This document shows, one piece after another, positions 1 through 12,167 of a stretch of 35,716 bases of DNA. Within the stretch, counting starts at the first letter, position 1; the number at the start of each line of letters is the position of its first letter. This DNA is from Planctomycetia bacterium (GTDB lineage: Bacteria > Planctomycetota > Planctomycetia > Pirellulales > UBA1268), in the NCBI GenBank assembly GCA_009924545.1, contig RFRL01000010.1:1-35716 (forward strand), in the 5' to 3' direction. The translations under genes were made by a program, and so were the position numbers. The notes beneath the pieces were generated by a model, which saw nothing but the letters and a program-made list of their open reading frames with translations, searched no databases and was not told where the DNA came from.

Positions 1-1
1 T

Positions 2-286
2 GGCAACTACGCCGCTGACACCCGGTCGCCCTGCCTCCCCGACTGGCAGTTCCTCACCGGCACGCCCGCCACCATCGAGCGGATGCGCCGCGGCCTGGGG
101 CTTTACGACCTCGATCCGGTCGTCGATCGCGACCCCACGCGCCATGCCGCCGTGCTCCTCTTCGGCAACCCCGACAACGACCGCTGGGCGGTGCTGCCCG
201 CGGCGCTGCGACAGGGCTTGCTCGTCGAGGCGGTGCGCCGGGTAGGCGGGTTCACCTTCGAACAGCGCTACGGGATCCGCAGCTGA
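2..286 (+). CDS. SCO1/SenC-family protein, C-terminal fragment (5' end outside window)
   Basis: Frame 2 is open from the window edge: GNYAADTRSPCLPDWQFLTGTPATIERMRRGLGLYDLDP...; the DWQFLTG motif and C-terminal layout resemble SCO1/SenC thioredoxin-fold proteins. Confidence 0.65.
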   Translation, partial: GNYAADTRSPCLPDWQFLTGTPATIERMRRGLGLYDLDPVVDRDPTRHAAVLLFGNPDNDRWAVLPAALRQGLLVEAVRRVGGFTFEQRYGIRS

Positions 287-353
287 CCGCCGTCGGTCGT
301 CCCCCGTCCCTCACCACGGTCCAACCATCCTCGTTCCCCATCCGGGATCAGCC

Positions 354-3300
354 ATGCACGCCGCCCAGCCGTCCCGTGTCGCCGCCGTCGCCAGCGCGGT
401 GTTGGTCGCCCTCGTGGCCGGTGTCGGCGCGGCAGCCGAGGCCGACCAGCGCGCCGTGCACCTCGTGGGCCACGAGGACATGGAGCTCCTCGCCCGGATC
501 CAGGACGTGATCGACGACTGGGATCCGCGCCGGCTGGAGAATCCCTACCTCACCGGGCTGCCGGAGAAGCAGCCCGACGGCGGCGAGCGGCTGCGGTTGG
601 TGGTGAAGCGGCCCGACCTGCTGGAGTTCGTCGCCGACGCCGAGGCGGCGGTGGCCCTCGGCAAGGCCTTCTTCTGGGACATGCAGGCCGGCAGCGACTT
701 CGGCCGGCGCGTGATCGACGACAAGGTCGTCTACCAGGGCACGGCGTGCGCTTCGTGCCACTACCGCAGCGGCGCCGATCCCCGTGACCGGCACACTAGC
801 CGGGTGTCGTACGTCGCCTGGGACCGCTACCGGCTCGACCCGGCCCATCCGGCCGCCGCCGATCCGGCCGCCCCACGGACCCACCTCGGCGAATTCGTCC
901 AGCGCCCCTTCGTGCCCAACGCCGACGTTCGCACCGACGTGCGCGACGTGGCCCTCGTGGTCGGGTCGCAGGGCGTCGAGCCCCGGATCTTCGACGGGCT
1001 CAACGTCGCCGCCCCCCCGGGAAAGCGCGAGTGGCGGTCGGAGCTCTCCTCGCCGCGCCGGCCATCCTGCGACACCTGCGCCCCGGCGAACCTGCCGGCG
1101 GCGCGGGCCGTCACCCTGCCGGAGTGGATGATGTTCCTCGAGGGGCAGCGCCCGGAGGGGCGGTTGCTCCGGCAGATCACCGGCCGCAACAGCCCGACGG
1201 TCGTCAACGCGGTGTTCGCCGACCGGCTGTTCCATGACGGGCGGGCGGAGTCGACGTTCAACGGTTTCTCGATCTTCGGCGACCACGATCCGCGCACCGT
1301 CCTCCACCGGCGCGACGCCGACGGCCGTCTCCACCCGGTGCGGGTGGCGATCAGCCACGCGGCTCTCGCCTCGCAGGCGGTGGGGCCGATCGTCAACGAC
1401 GTGGAGATGTCGTACCGCGGGCGCACCTTCCCCGACGTGGCCGACAAGCTCCTCGACCGGCCGTGGCTCGAACACCAGGAGGTGAGTCCGGCGGATGGCG
1501 TCTTGTCGCGGAAACCGTGGTACCGGCCCGACGGCCGCCGGCTCACCTACCGGCAATTGATCAAGAAGGCGTTCCGCGCCGATTGGTGGGCCGAAGCGCC
1601 GCAGGGTAGAGCGGTCGCCGACGTGCCGCTGATGCTGCGCGCCGACTGCCCCGACGAGGACCAGCGGATGGGCACGCTCATCGAGGCCAACTTCCCGCTC
1701 TTCTGGGGCCTGAGCCTCATGCTCTACCAGTCGACGCTGATCTCCGATGCCTCCCCCTTCGATGCGATGCTCCGGGGTGACGGCAGGCCGGTTGAGGCGC
1801 GCTGGGAGGGGCAGTACCGTCAGCTCCTCGCCCCGGTGATCATGGATCGGTTCACCACGCCGGGTGGGCCGCAGCCGCCGGAGCTGAAGACGGGAACCGC
1901 GGTGTTCCAACTCGGCTTCCGCACCTTCCTCGCCCGGGGCTGCGTGGAGTGCCACGATGGGCCGCTGTTCAGCGCCATCGCCGAGCGCGACCTGGCGGTC
2001 GAGCCGGAGCCCCCCATCGCCAAGACCATCGGCAACACCCTCCTCCCCTTCGCCCAGGCCGATGCGATCGCGATCAACGTCCATCGCTTCCGCATGGCGA
2101 CGGCCGCGGAGGTGGCCCGGCTGCTGGCGATGGCCGGTGTCGGTACCGTGCCGGGCGATCCCCTCCAACTGGCGCTGTGGGAACAGCTCGAGCCCGCCGA
2201 CGGTGACATCGGCCGGTTGCGCTGCGCCGTGCGCGAGGTCCTCGGGCGGCAGCCGGCGGGCGTGCCGACCGCCACCGCCGATGCGGTCGCCGACCTGCTC
2301 ATGACCTACGAGAAGCGGGCCGCCACCAGCACCGGCGGGCGCATTGCCTTCACCGAAGACCAGCGCGTGGCTCTCGCCGAGGAGCTCGTGGCACCGGTGT
2401 TCGTCGAGAAAATGCTCATCCCCACGGAACAGAAGCCGCTGGGGGCGGCGGGGCCGATCCCCTTCCTGCGTCCGCGGCTGCCGATCGCCGGCGCCCTCGC
2501 CGGCGAGGCCTACGCCTTCTACGACACCGGGTTCTACGCCCTGGGGGTGTCACCGCCCCGCCTCGACCGGGGTGTCGGCGGCTGGGAAGCGATGCGCGAC
2601 TGCCCGCCAGGGGGTCCGGCGGCGACCGCCCGGGGGGCCGCGCCGCCCGCGGTGGTGCAGGACGAGGAGGTCGTGGAACAGCATCAGGCCGCCAATGGTG
2701 CGCGCGGCAGCGCCTACCGGTTTCCGATGGTGGCCGCCGAGGCCGCGGCGAAGGCGGCGGCCGGTTGCGATCCGGGGCCGGTGCCCGAGTGGCCGTTCGA
2801 CATTTCCTGGAGCCGCAGCGTGTTTCCGCCGGTCTCGGGGATCGCCGACCTGGCGGTGCGGATGCGGCGCAGCGACGTGCATTTCCTCGCCCGCAGCCGC
2901 CGCCTGGTGTTCAACGAGGAACCCTTCGGTTACCGGAAGCCGTTCCTCCACGACAACGAGCTGGCCTTCTGGGGGGCGTTCCGCACCCCCACCCTGCGGA
3001 ACGTCGAGATCACCGCCCCCTACATGCACAACGGCCGGCTCATGGACATCGACGAGGTGATCGAGTTCTACGACGACGGCGGCACGCTCTGGCAGCGGGT
3101 CGACACCAATCCCGACAAGCATCCGGCGATGGTCCCCCTCGGACTCACGGAGGCCGAACGGAAGGCGCTGCGGTTCTTCCTCGCCTGCCTCACCGACGCC
3201 CGGGTGCGGCACGAGCAGGCGCCGTTCGATCACCCGTCGCTGGTGGTCGTCAACGGCTACGAGTCGGCCGCCGGGCGCATCGGACGCGAGCGGCTGGAGA

Positions 3301-3365
3301 TGGTGCCGGCCACCGGCGCAGCGGGCCTGGACCCGTCGCCGCCGCTGTTTCCCACGGGGCCGTGA
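354..3365 (+). CDS. Large di-heme cytochrome c peroxidase (MauG/CCP-like) protein
   Basis: 1003 aa with N-terminal signal-like segment; heme c motifs CASCH and CVECH; conserved segments GRNSPTVVNAVFADRLFHDGRAESTFNG and FRTPTLRNVEITAPYMHNGRLMDIDEVIEFYDDGG typical of CCP/MauG-like proteins. Confidence 0.85.
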   Translation: MHAAQPSRVAAVASAVLVALVAGVGAAAEADQRAVHLVGHEDMELLARIQDVIDDWDPRRLENPYLTGLPEKQPDGGERLRLVVKRPDLLEFVADAEAAVALGKAFFWDMQAGSDFGRRVIDDKVVYQGTACASCHYRSGADPRDRHTSRVSYVAWDRYRLDPAHPAAADPAAPRTHLGEFVQRPFVPNADVRTDVRDVALVVGSQGVEPRIFDGLNVAAPPGKREWRSELSSPRRPSCDTCAPANLPAARAVTLPEWMMFLEGQRPEGRLLRQITGRNSPTVVNAVFADRLFHDGRAESTFNGFSIFGDHDPRTVLHRRDADGRLHPVRVAISHAALASQAVGPIVNDVEMSYRGRTFPDVADKLLDRPWLEHQEVSPADGVLSRKPWYRPDGRRLTYRQLIKKAFRADWWAEAPQGRAVADVPLMLRADCPDEDQRMGTLIEANFPLFWGLSLMLYQSTLISDASPFDAMLRGDGRPVEARWEGQYRQLLAPVIMDRFTTPGGPQPPELKTGTAVFQLGFRTFLARGCVECHDGPLFSAIAERDLAVEPEPPIAKTIGNTLLPFAQADAIAINVHRFRMATAAEVARLLAMAGVGTVPGDPLQLALWEQLEPADGDIGRLRCAVREVLGRQPAGVPTATADAVADLLMTYEKRAATSTGGRIAFTEDQRVALAEELVAPVFVEKMLIPTEQKPLGAAGPIPFLRPRLPIAGALAGEAYAFYDTGFYALGVSPPRLDRGVGGWEAMRDCPPGGPAATARGAAPPAVVQDEEVVEQHQAANGARGSAYRFPMVAAEAAAKAAAGCDPGPVPEWPFDISWSRSVFPPVSGIADLAVRMRRSDVHFLARSRRLVFNEEPFGYRKPFLHDNELAFWGAFRTPTLRNVEITAPYMHNGRLMDIDEVIEFYDDGGTLWQRVDTNPDKHPAMVPLGLTEAERKALRFFLACLTDARVRHEQAPFDHPSLVVVNGYESAAGRIGRERLEMVPATGAAGLDPSPPLFPTGP

Positions 3366-3378
3366 GCCGATCGGCCCC

Positions 3379-6836
<3,458 letters not shown>

Positions 6837-6918
6837 GGCATCCTGCCGTGACGGACCGCGGGCGAAGCAGCAATCTTGCCGCGTGCCCGGCGGCGTGGGC
6901 AAGGCCATTTCGCCGCTG

Positions 6919-7959
6919 TCAGGTCCCCCCGTCGAGCCCCGCGAGGCTGCACAGCACGTGGCTGGTCACGGCCGGCGGACAGCTCCACACGAGGAAGAAA
7001 CAGGCTTCGCGGACCAGCCGCTCGGCGGGGTGCCCGCTGACGAATCCCGCCCCCTTGCAGGCCGCAAGCGCCGCCTGGGAGGTCCGCAGGGCGAGGTTCG
7101 TGGCGGTGGCACGGAGGCAGTCACGCGGCCCCGGTTCGATCCCGGCCAGCGCCGCCCGGTGGAGATCGGCCTCCACCCCCCCGGCCTCGGCGCGAAACGC
7201 CGCGACGATCGCCACCAGATCGGGCCGTCGCTCGGCCTCCGTGGCCAGCAGGTCGAGCGCCCGCTGCGCCGCCCCCAGCGCCAGGGCAATCGTCGCCAGG
7301 CCGCCGCTGCGCACCCCACCCGCCGGCGGTGCGATGACGGCCAACGGCCGCACCGCGGTGAGCCCTACCGCGGCCGTCCGGCTGCCCGACAGCGCGAGCA
7401 ACTCCAGCGGCGGGGCGACGACCACGCCCGGGCTGCCGGTGGCGACGAGGAAGAAACGCTGCGCGCCCGCCTCGTCGATCGCCCCCGTGACCAACGTGTC
7501 GCTGCGGTCGGCGCCCGTCACCCAGGGGCACTGGCCATCGATGCGCCAGCCATCCGGACCGAGCGCCGCGCGGACGGCCGCGCTGCCGAGATGCCGCCGG
7601 CTGGTCGTGAGCTGCGAGATGCCCACGGTGGTGAAGCGCGTGCCCCCGGCGAGGGCCGGGAGCTCCGCCTGCCGTACCGCGGGCGCGGCGGCGGCGATCA
7701 GCCGGCAGGCGGCGGCCCACTGGGAAAGGACCAGCGCCGTGGTCAGGCACCGGCGCGCCACCGCCGTGAGCAGGCCGACGAGCGTGGCCTCGTCAACGCC
7801 GCGGCCGCCGGCATCGACCGGGATCCAGGCGCCGAGCACACCGCGCTCGGCGAGGAGGGCCAGGGTCCCGCTGTCCCACGGTCCCGCGACGGCCGTCCGG
7901 TCGGCGCGATGGGCGAGGTCGGCTTCCAGGGTGGGGAGGTCGGCCGAGGTGCGAAACAT
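6919..7959 (-). CDS. Acyl-CoA dehydrogenase-like protein
   Basis: 346 aa; ERGVLGAWIPVDAGGRGVDEATLVGLLTAVAR, FTTVGISQLTTSRRHLG and C-terminal CKGAGFVSGHPAERLVREACFF follow the acyl-CoA dehydrogenase layout. Confidence 0.7.
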   Translation of the reverse strand: MFRTSADLPTLEADLAHRADRTAVAGPWDSGTLALLAERGVLGAWIPVDAGGRGVDEATLVGLLTAVARRCLTTALVLSQWAAACRLIAAAAPAVRQAELPALAGGTRFTTVGISQLTTSRRHLGSAAVRAALGPDGWRIDGQCPWVTGADRSDTLVTGAIDEAGAQRFFLVATGSPGVVVAPPLELLALSGSRTAAVGLTAVRPLAVIAPPAGGVRSGGLATIALALGAAQRALDLLATEAERRPDLVAIVAAFRAEAGGVEADLHRAALAGIEPGPRDCLRATATNLALRTSQAALAACKGAGFVSGHPAERLVREACFFLVWSCPPAVTSHVLCSLAGLDGGT

Positions 7960-8032
7960 GAGGCTGGCCCACGACGGTCATGACGCCCTGTGACGACCGA
8001 GCGCAGGGGTCGAACGGGCTCCATCCGGCCAC

Positions 8033-8038
8033 TATACT
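8033..8038 (+). promoter_or_regulatory. Candidate -10 element TATACT upstream of the alpha-glucan phosphorylase gene
   Basis: TATACT about 55 nt upstream of the ATG at 8094, in the 134-bp divergent gap; no convincing -35 seen. Confidence 0.4.
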
Positions 8039-8093
8039 GCGTCCCTTCTGGCACGGTTTCCCGCCATCTCCATCCCCCGCCCGGAGTCGAACC

Positions 8094-10376
8094 ATGAGCC
8101 AGGAAGACGCGTCCCCACTTGCTCCCGCTGGCACCGTTCGCCACGACCACGACGAATTCGACGTGCAGGTCAGCGGTGGTGGCGGCCCCCAGTCACCGGC
8201 GCCGCGCAGCCTCGCCCCGCCGCGCCTCGACGAGATGTCGCCGCAGAGCCTGTACGACAAGTGCCTGGCGCTGGCCCGCAACCTGTGGTGGAGCTGGCAC
8301 CCCGAGGTGGGGAACATGTTCCGCGAGCTCGACCCCATCCGCTGGCGGCAGCTCGACCACAACCCGATCGCCCTCCTCGCCGAGTTCACTCCGGAGCGCC
8401 TGGAGGCCCGCGCGGCGGAGCTGGTGCTCTACAGCCGGATCAACCAGGCTTACCGGCGTCTCAAGGAGTATCTCGCCGCCGGCACCACCTGGAGCAACGT
8501 CCATGCCGGCGTGCTCGGGTCGAAGCCGGTGGTGTATTTCTCCGCCGAGTTCGGCATCCACGAGTCGATCCCGATTTATTCCGGCGGCCTCGGCGTCCTT
8601 TCCGGTGACCATGTCAAGAGCGCCAGCGGCCTGGGGATCCCGCTGTTGGCGGTGGGGTTGTTCTACGATCAGGGCTATTTCAAGCAGCAGCTCGACATCG
8701 ATGGGTACCAGCACGAGGAATACCTGCAGAACCGTGTCGACAATCTCCCCATCGAGCCGGCGATCGGGGCCGACGGGCAGCCGATCCAGGTGTCGATCGA
8801 CACGCGCAGCGGGCCGATCCACGCCAAGGTGTGGAAGATGGCGGTGGGGCGCGTGAACCTCTACCTCCTCGATTCCAACGTCGAGGGCAACAAGCCGGAG
8901 GATCGGCAGCTCACCGCCCGCCTCTACGGCGGCGACACCCGGGTGCGGATCCGCCAGGAACTGGTGCTCGGTGTGGGGGGCGTGCGCGCGGTCCGGGCCC
9001 TCGGGGTGGTGCCCGGGGTCTACCATCTCAACGAGGGGCACTCGGTGTTCGCCACGCTGGAGGCCGTGCGCGGCCGCGTGGAGCGCGACGGGTATGCCTT
9101 CGACGACGCGGTCCGACAGGTGGCCCGGCAGACCGTGTTCACCACCCACACGCCAGTGCCGGCCGGCCACGACCGTTTCGACGGGGGCCTCGTCGAGGAA
9201 CACCTGGGGCCGATGCGCGACGCCCTGGGCATCTCCCACGAGCAGCTCATGGGCCTGGGGCGGGTCGAGCCCCACAACCACGGCGAGCCGTTCTGCATGA
9301 CCGTGCTGGGGCTGAAGCTCTCCCGGCGGGCGAATGCCGTCAGCGCCCTGCACGGCCACGTGAGCCGGAAAATGTGGGCCAACCTCTGGCCGTGGCGTGT
9401 CGAGGAGGAGGTGCCGATCGGCCACATCACCAACGGCGTCCACGTGCCGAGCTGGTTGTCGTGGCAGATGCTCCAGCTGTACGACCGGCTCTTCCCCGCC
9501 AACTGGTTCCGGCGGATGGGGGAGCCCGACGTCTGGCAGCGGATCCACGATTGCGACCCGGGCGAGCTCTGGGAAACCCACTACGCCCTCAAGAACCTCC
9601 TCCTCCAGTTCGTGCGCCGCCGCCTGTCGCGGCAGTGCCGGCGGCGCGGCGAGTGCGACGAGGCGGTGGAGATGGCGCGCACGGTGCTCGATCCCAATGT
9701 CCTCACCATCGGCTTCGCCCGCCGCTTCGCCACCTACAAGCGGGCCGACCTGGTGCTCTCCGACCTCGACCGGCTCGTGGAGTTGATCAGCGACCCCGAC
9801 CGGCCGATCCAGATCATCTTCTCCGGCAAGGCCCATCCCGCCGACGAGCCGGGCAAGAACCTCATCCGCCGGATCGCCAACCTGCGCCACGACCCGCGGA
9901 CGCACGGACGGATCGTGTTCGTCGAGGACTACGACATCAACGTCTGCCGGCACCTCATCCAGGGCGTCGACGTGTGGCTCAACAACCCGCGCCGGCCGCT
10001 GGAGGCCTCGGGCACCAGCGGTCAGAAGGTGGTGCTCAACGGCGGGCTCAACTGCTCGATCCTCGATGGCTGGTGGGCCGAGGCGTTCGACGGACACAAC
10101 GGGTTCGCCATCGGCCGCGGGGAGACCCACGCCAACGACGAGATCACCGACCGCCGCGATGCCGACGCGCTGTTCGCCGTGCTCCGCAAAGAGGTCATCC
10201 CGCTGTTCTACGAGCGCGACTCCGACGGGCTGCCGCGGACCTGGATCAAGATGATGATGAACTCGATCAGCTCGCTGGCGTGGCGCTTCAGTTCGCACCG
10301 CATGGTGATGGATTACGCCCGGGCGTGCTACGTGCCGGCCGCCGGCGGGGTGTCGTGCGACATGGCCAGTCGCTGA
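8094..10376 (+). CDS. glgP: Alpha-glucan phosphorylase (GT35, DUF3417-containing type)
   Basis: N-terminal LARNLWWSWHPEVGNMFRELDPIRW (DUF3417-like); VYFSAEFGIHESIPIYSGGLGVLSGDHVKSASGLGIPLLAVGLFY; GFARRFATYKRADL; PLP-lysine region LEASGTSGQKVVLNGGLNCSILDGWWAEAFDG. Confidence 0.93.
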   Translation: MSQEDASPLAPAGTVRHDHDEFDVQVSGGGGPQSPAPRSLAPPRLDEMSPQSLYDKCLALARNLWWSWHPEVGNMFRELDPIRWRQLDHNPIALLAEFTPERLEARAAELVLYSRINQAYRRLKEYLAAGTTWSNVHAGVLGSKPVVYFSAEFGIHESIPIYSGGLGVLSGDHVKSASGLGIPLLAVGLFYDQGYFKQQLDIDGYQHEEYLQNRVDNLPIEPAIGADGQPIQVSIDTRSGPIHAKVWKMAVGRVNLYLLDSNVEGNKPEDRQLTARLYGGDTRVRIRQELVLGVGGVRAVRALGVVPGVYHLNEGHSVFATLEAVRGRVERDGYAFDDAVRQVARQTVFTTHTPVPAGHDRFDGGLVEEHLGPMRDALGISHEQLMGLGRVEPHNHGEPFCMTVLGLKLSRRANAVSALHGHVSRKMWANLWPWRVEEEVPIGHITNGVHVPSWLSWQMLQLYDRLFPANWFRRMGEPDVWQRIHDCDPGELWETHYALKNLLLQFVRRRLSRQCRRRGECDEAVEMARTVLDPNVLTIGFARRFATYKRADLVLSDLDRLVELISDPDRPIQIIFSGKAHPADEPGKNLIRRIANLRHDPRTHGRIVFVEDYDINVCRHLIQGVDVWLNNPRRPLEASGTSGQKVVLNGGLNCSILDGWWAEAFDGHNGFAIGRGETHANDEITDRRDADALFAVLRKEVIPLFYERDSDGLPRTWIKMMMNSISSLAWRFSSHRMVMDYARACYVPAAGGVSCDMASR

Positions 10377-10403
10377 CCGGGCCGGAGGGAGCGGGTCGAC
10401 AGA

Positions 10404-12167
10404 TCACTCGCGGTCGGTGGGGCCCGGCGTGGCGGGCGGCGGCGTCGCGGTTCCCTTGGCCGGCTCGGTCGCCGCGGGCGGGGTGCCCGCTTCCGGGGGC
10501 GCGGCCGGCGCAGGGGCAGCCGGCGGCGGCACCGCCGGTGTTCGGGAGAAGGCGATTTCGTCGTCCCACGTCGCCTCGATCGCCCGGGCCGCTGCCACGC
10601 CACCGCGCGCCGCCTCGAGGGCCTCGCGGGCCGTGGCCGCCGCCCGCTCGGCATCGGCGAGCGCCGCTGCAGCGGCGACCATGGCGGCCTCCGCGGCTTC
10701 GACGCCAGCGCGGGCGGAGGTCTCCGCCGCCGTGGCCTTGGCCACCCCCTCCCGCGCCGCGGCCAAGCGGTCGGCCAGCGGCGCCGGATTGGTGTCGAGT
10801 TCGCCGAGGGGCGTGCCGTCGGCTGTCCGGACCATGATCAGCCGGCCGTTGAAGTCGGCCGCGAGGAGGGCAGCGGCGTCGTCGGTGGCGGCCACGCGGA
10901 GCCCGATGTCGCTGAGCCCCTCGATCGAGCGCTCGAGGCGGCCCTCGGCCGTCCACAGTTTCACGCGCCGGTCATGCCCGGTGGAGACGAGACGGCCGTC
11001 GGCGAGCCAGGCCAAACCCTCGGTCCCGCCGGGGTGGGCATCCCATCCCTTGGCGAGCGTGCCCCCCTTCGTGTCCCAGACCTTGATCGTGCCGTCGCTC
11101 GAGCCGCTCGCCACTGCGGCGCCGTCGGGGCGCCACGTGACGACGGTGATGCCTCCCTTGTGGCCGCGGAGCACCGCATGCTCCCGGGCCCCGGCCGATT
11201 CCCACAGGAAGAGGTTGCCCGCCCGGTCGCCGCTGGCCAACAGGCGCCCGTCGGGGGAGAACTCCAGGGCCGTCACCCAGTCGGTGTGACGATCGATCTC
11301 GGCCTCGACGGCGCCGTCGTCGGTGCGCAGGAGCCGCACCATCCGCGCCGGGCCGCCGAGGGCGACCCAGCGCTGGTCGGCCGAGATGTCGGCCGCCAGG
11401 ATCTCGTCGAACTCGTTGCCCAGCTCGAGGAGCCGCGTGGCCGTGGCCACGTCCCACACCACCACCCGGCCGCTCTGAGCCGCCACGCCGCCGCCCGCCA
11501 GGAGGAGCCGCCCCGATCGGGAGAAACGCAGCGTCTTCGCCACCCCTTCCGGAAACGGCAGCACACCGAGCAACGTCCGGTTGGCGGTGTCGTGGAGGAG
11601 CACCTGCCGCCGCCCTCCCACGGCCGCAACGGCACCGTGCGGCGAGGCGGCGAGGGCCGTCACCGAGCCGGCGCGGCGGCTGACGGTGAGTGGTTCCTTG
11701 GGAAGCCGCGGGGGGAGCACGGGAGGGCCCTCGGGGCGGACCGCCGCGCCGGCCGCCATGGCCAGGCCCGCCGTCCGTGGCCGGGCGGGAGCCGCGCCGT
11801 CGCGTTCCACGGCACCGGCGGCGATCCAGCGCCGGATCAGGTCGAGAGCGTCGGCCGGGATGCGGTCGGCCTCCGGCGGCATCTTCGGCTCGGAGGCATG
11901 GCTCACCAGTTGCCAGAGGTACGACGAGTCGGCATCGCCCGGGGCCACCACCTCGCCCGAACTGCCGCCGGCGAGCAGCTGGGCGAACGACGACAGATCG
12001 AGCCCCCCGCGCTTCCGGTCGGGGTTGTGGCAGCTGCAGCACTTCTCGCGGAACAGCGGGGCGATGTCGCGCTCGAAGGTCGGCGCGGGAGGATCGGCGG
12101 CATGGCCGAGCGCGGCGGCGGCCACGAGGAGCCCGGCGAGGCACAGGGAGGCACGCGGGGGGCGCAT
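10404..12167 (-). CDS. Planctomycete-type cytochrome c domain + WD40-repeat protein with Ala-rich coiled-coil C-terminus
   Basis: Signal peptide MRPPRASLCLAGLLVAAAALGHA; FERDIAPLFREKCCSCHNPDRKRGGLDLSS (CxxCH); WD40 repeats (HTDWVTALEFSPDGRLLASGDRAGNLFLW, HKGGITVVTWRPDGAAVASGSSDGTIKVWD); heptad-like Ala-rich tail. Confidence 0.88.
   Translation of the reverse strand: MRPPRASLCLAGLLVAAAALGHAADPPAPTFERDIAPLFREKCCSCHNPDRKRGGLDLSSFAQLLAGGSSGEVVAPGDADSSYLWQLVSHASEPKMPPEADRIPADALDLIRRWIAAGAVERDGAAPARPRTAGLAMAAGAAVRPEGPPVLPPRLPKEPLTVSRRAGSVTALAASPHGAVAAVGGRRQVLLHDTANRTLLGVLPFPEGVAKTLRFSRSGRLLLAGGGVAAQSGRVVVWDVATATRLLELGNEFDEILAADISADQRWVALGGPARMVRLLRTDDGAVEAEIDRHTDWVTALEFSPDGRLLASGDRAGNLFLWESAGAREHAVLRGHKGGITVVTWRPDGAAVASGSSDGTIKVWDTKGGTLAKGWDAHPGGTEGLAWLADGRLVSTGHDRRVKLWTAEGRLERSIEGLSDIGLRVAATDDAAALLAADFNGRLIMVRTADGTPLGELDTNPAPLADRLAAAREGVAKATAAETSARAGVEAAEAAMVAAAAALADAERAAATAREALEAARGGVAAARAIEATWDDEIAFSRTPAVPPPAAPAPAAPPEAGTPPAATEPAKGTATPPPATPGPTDRE

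Noticed and set aside
348-2168. 606-aa minus-strand ORF opposite the di-heme protein
   Set aside because: High-GC shadow ORF: His/Arg/Glu-Gly-rich, no recognizable domain, fully antisense to a well-supported CDS.
8193-10298. 701-aa minus-strand ORF opposite glgP
   Set aside because: Shadow ORF antisense to a clear alpha-glucan phosphorylase; composition typical of antisense reading of GC-rich codons.
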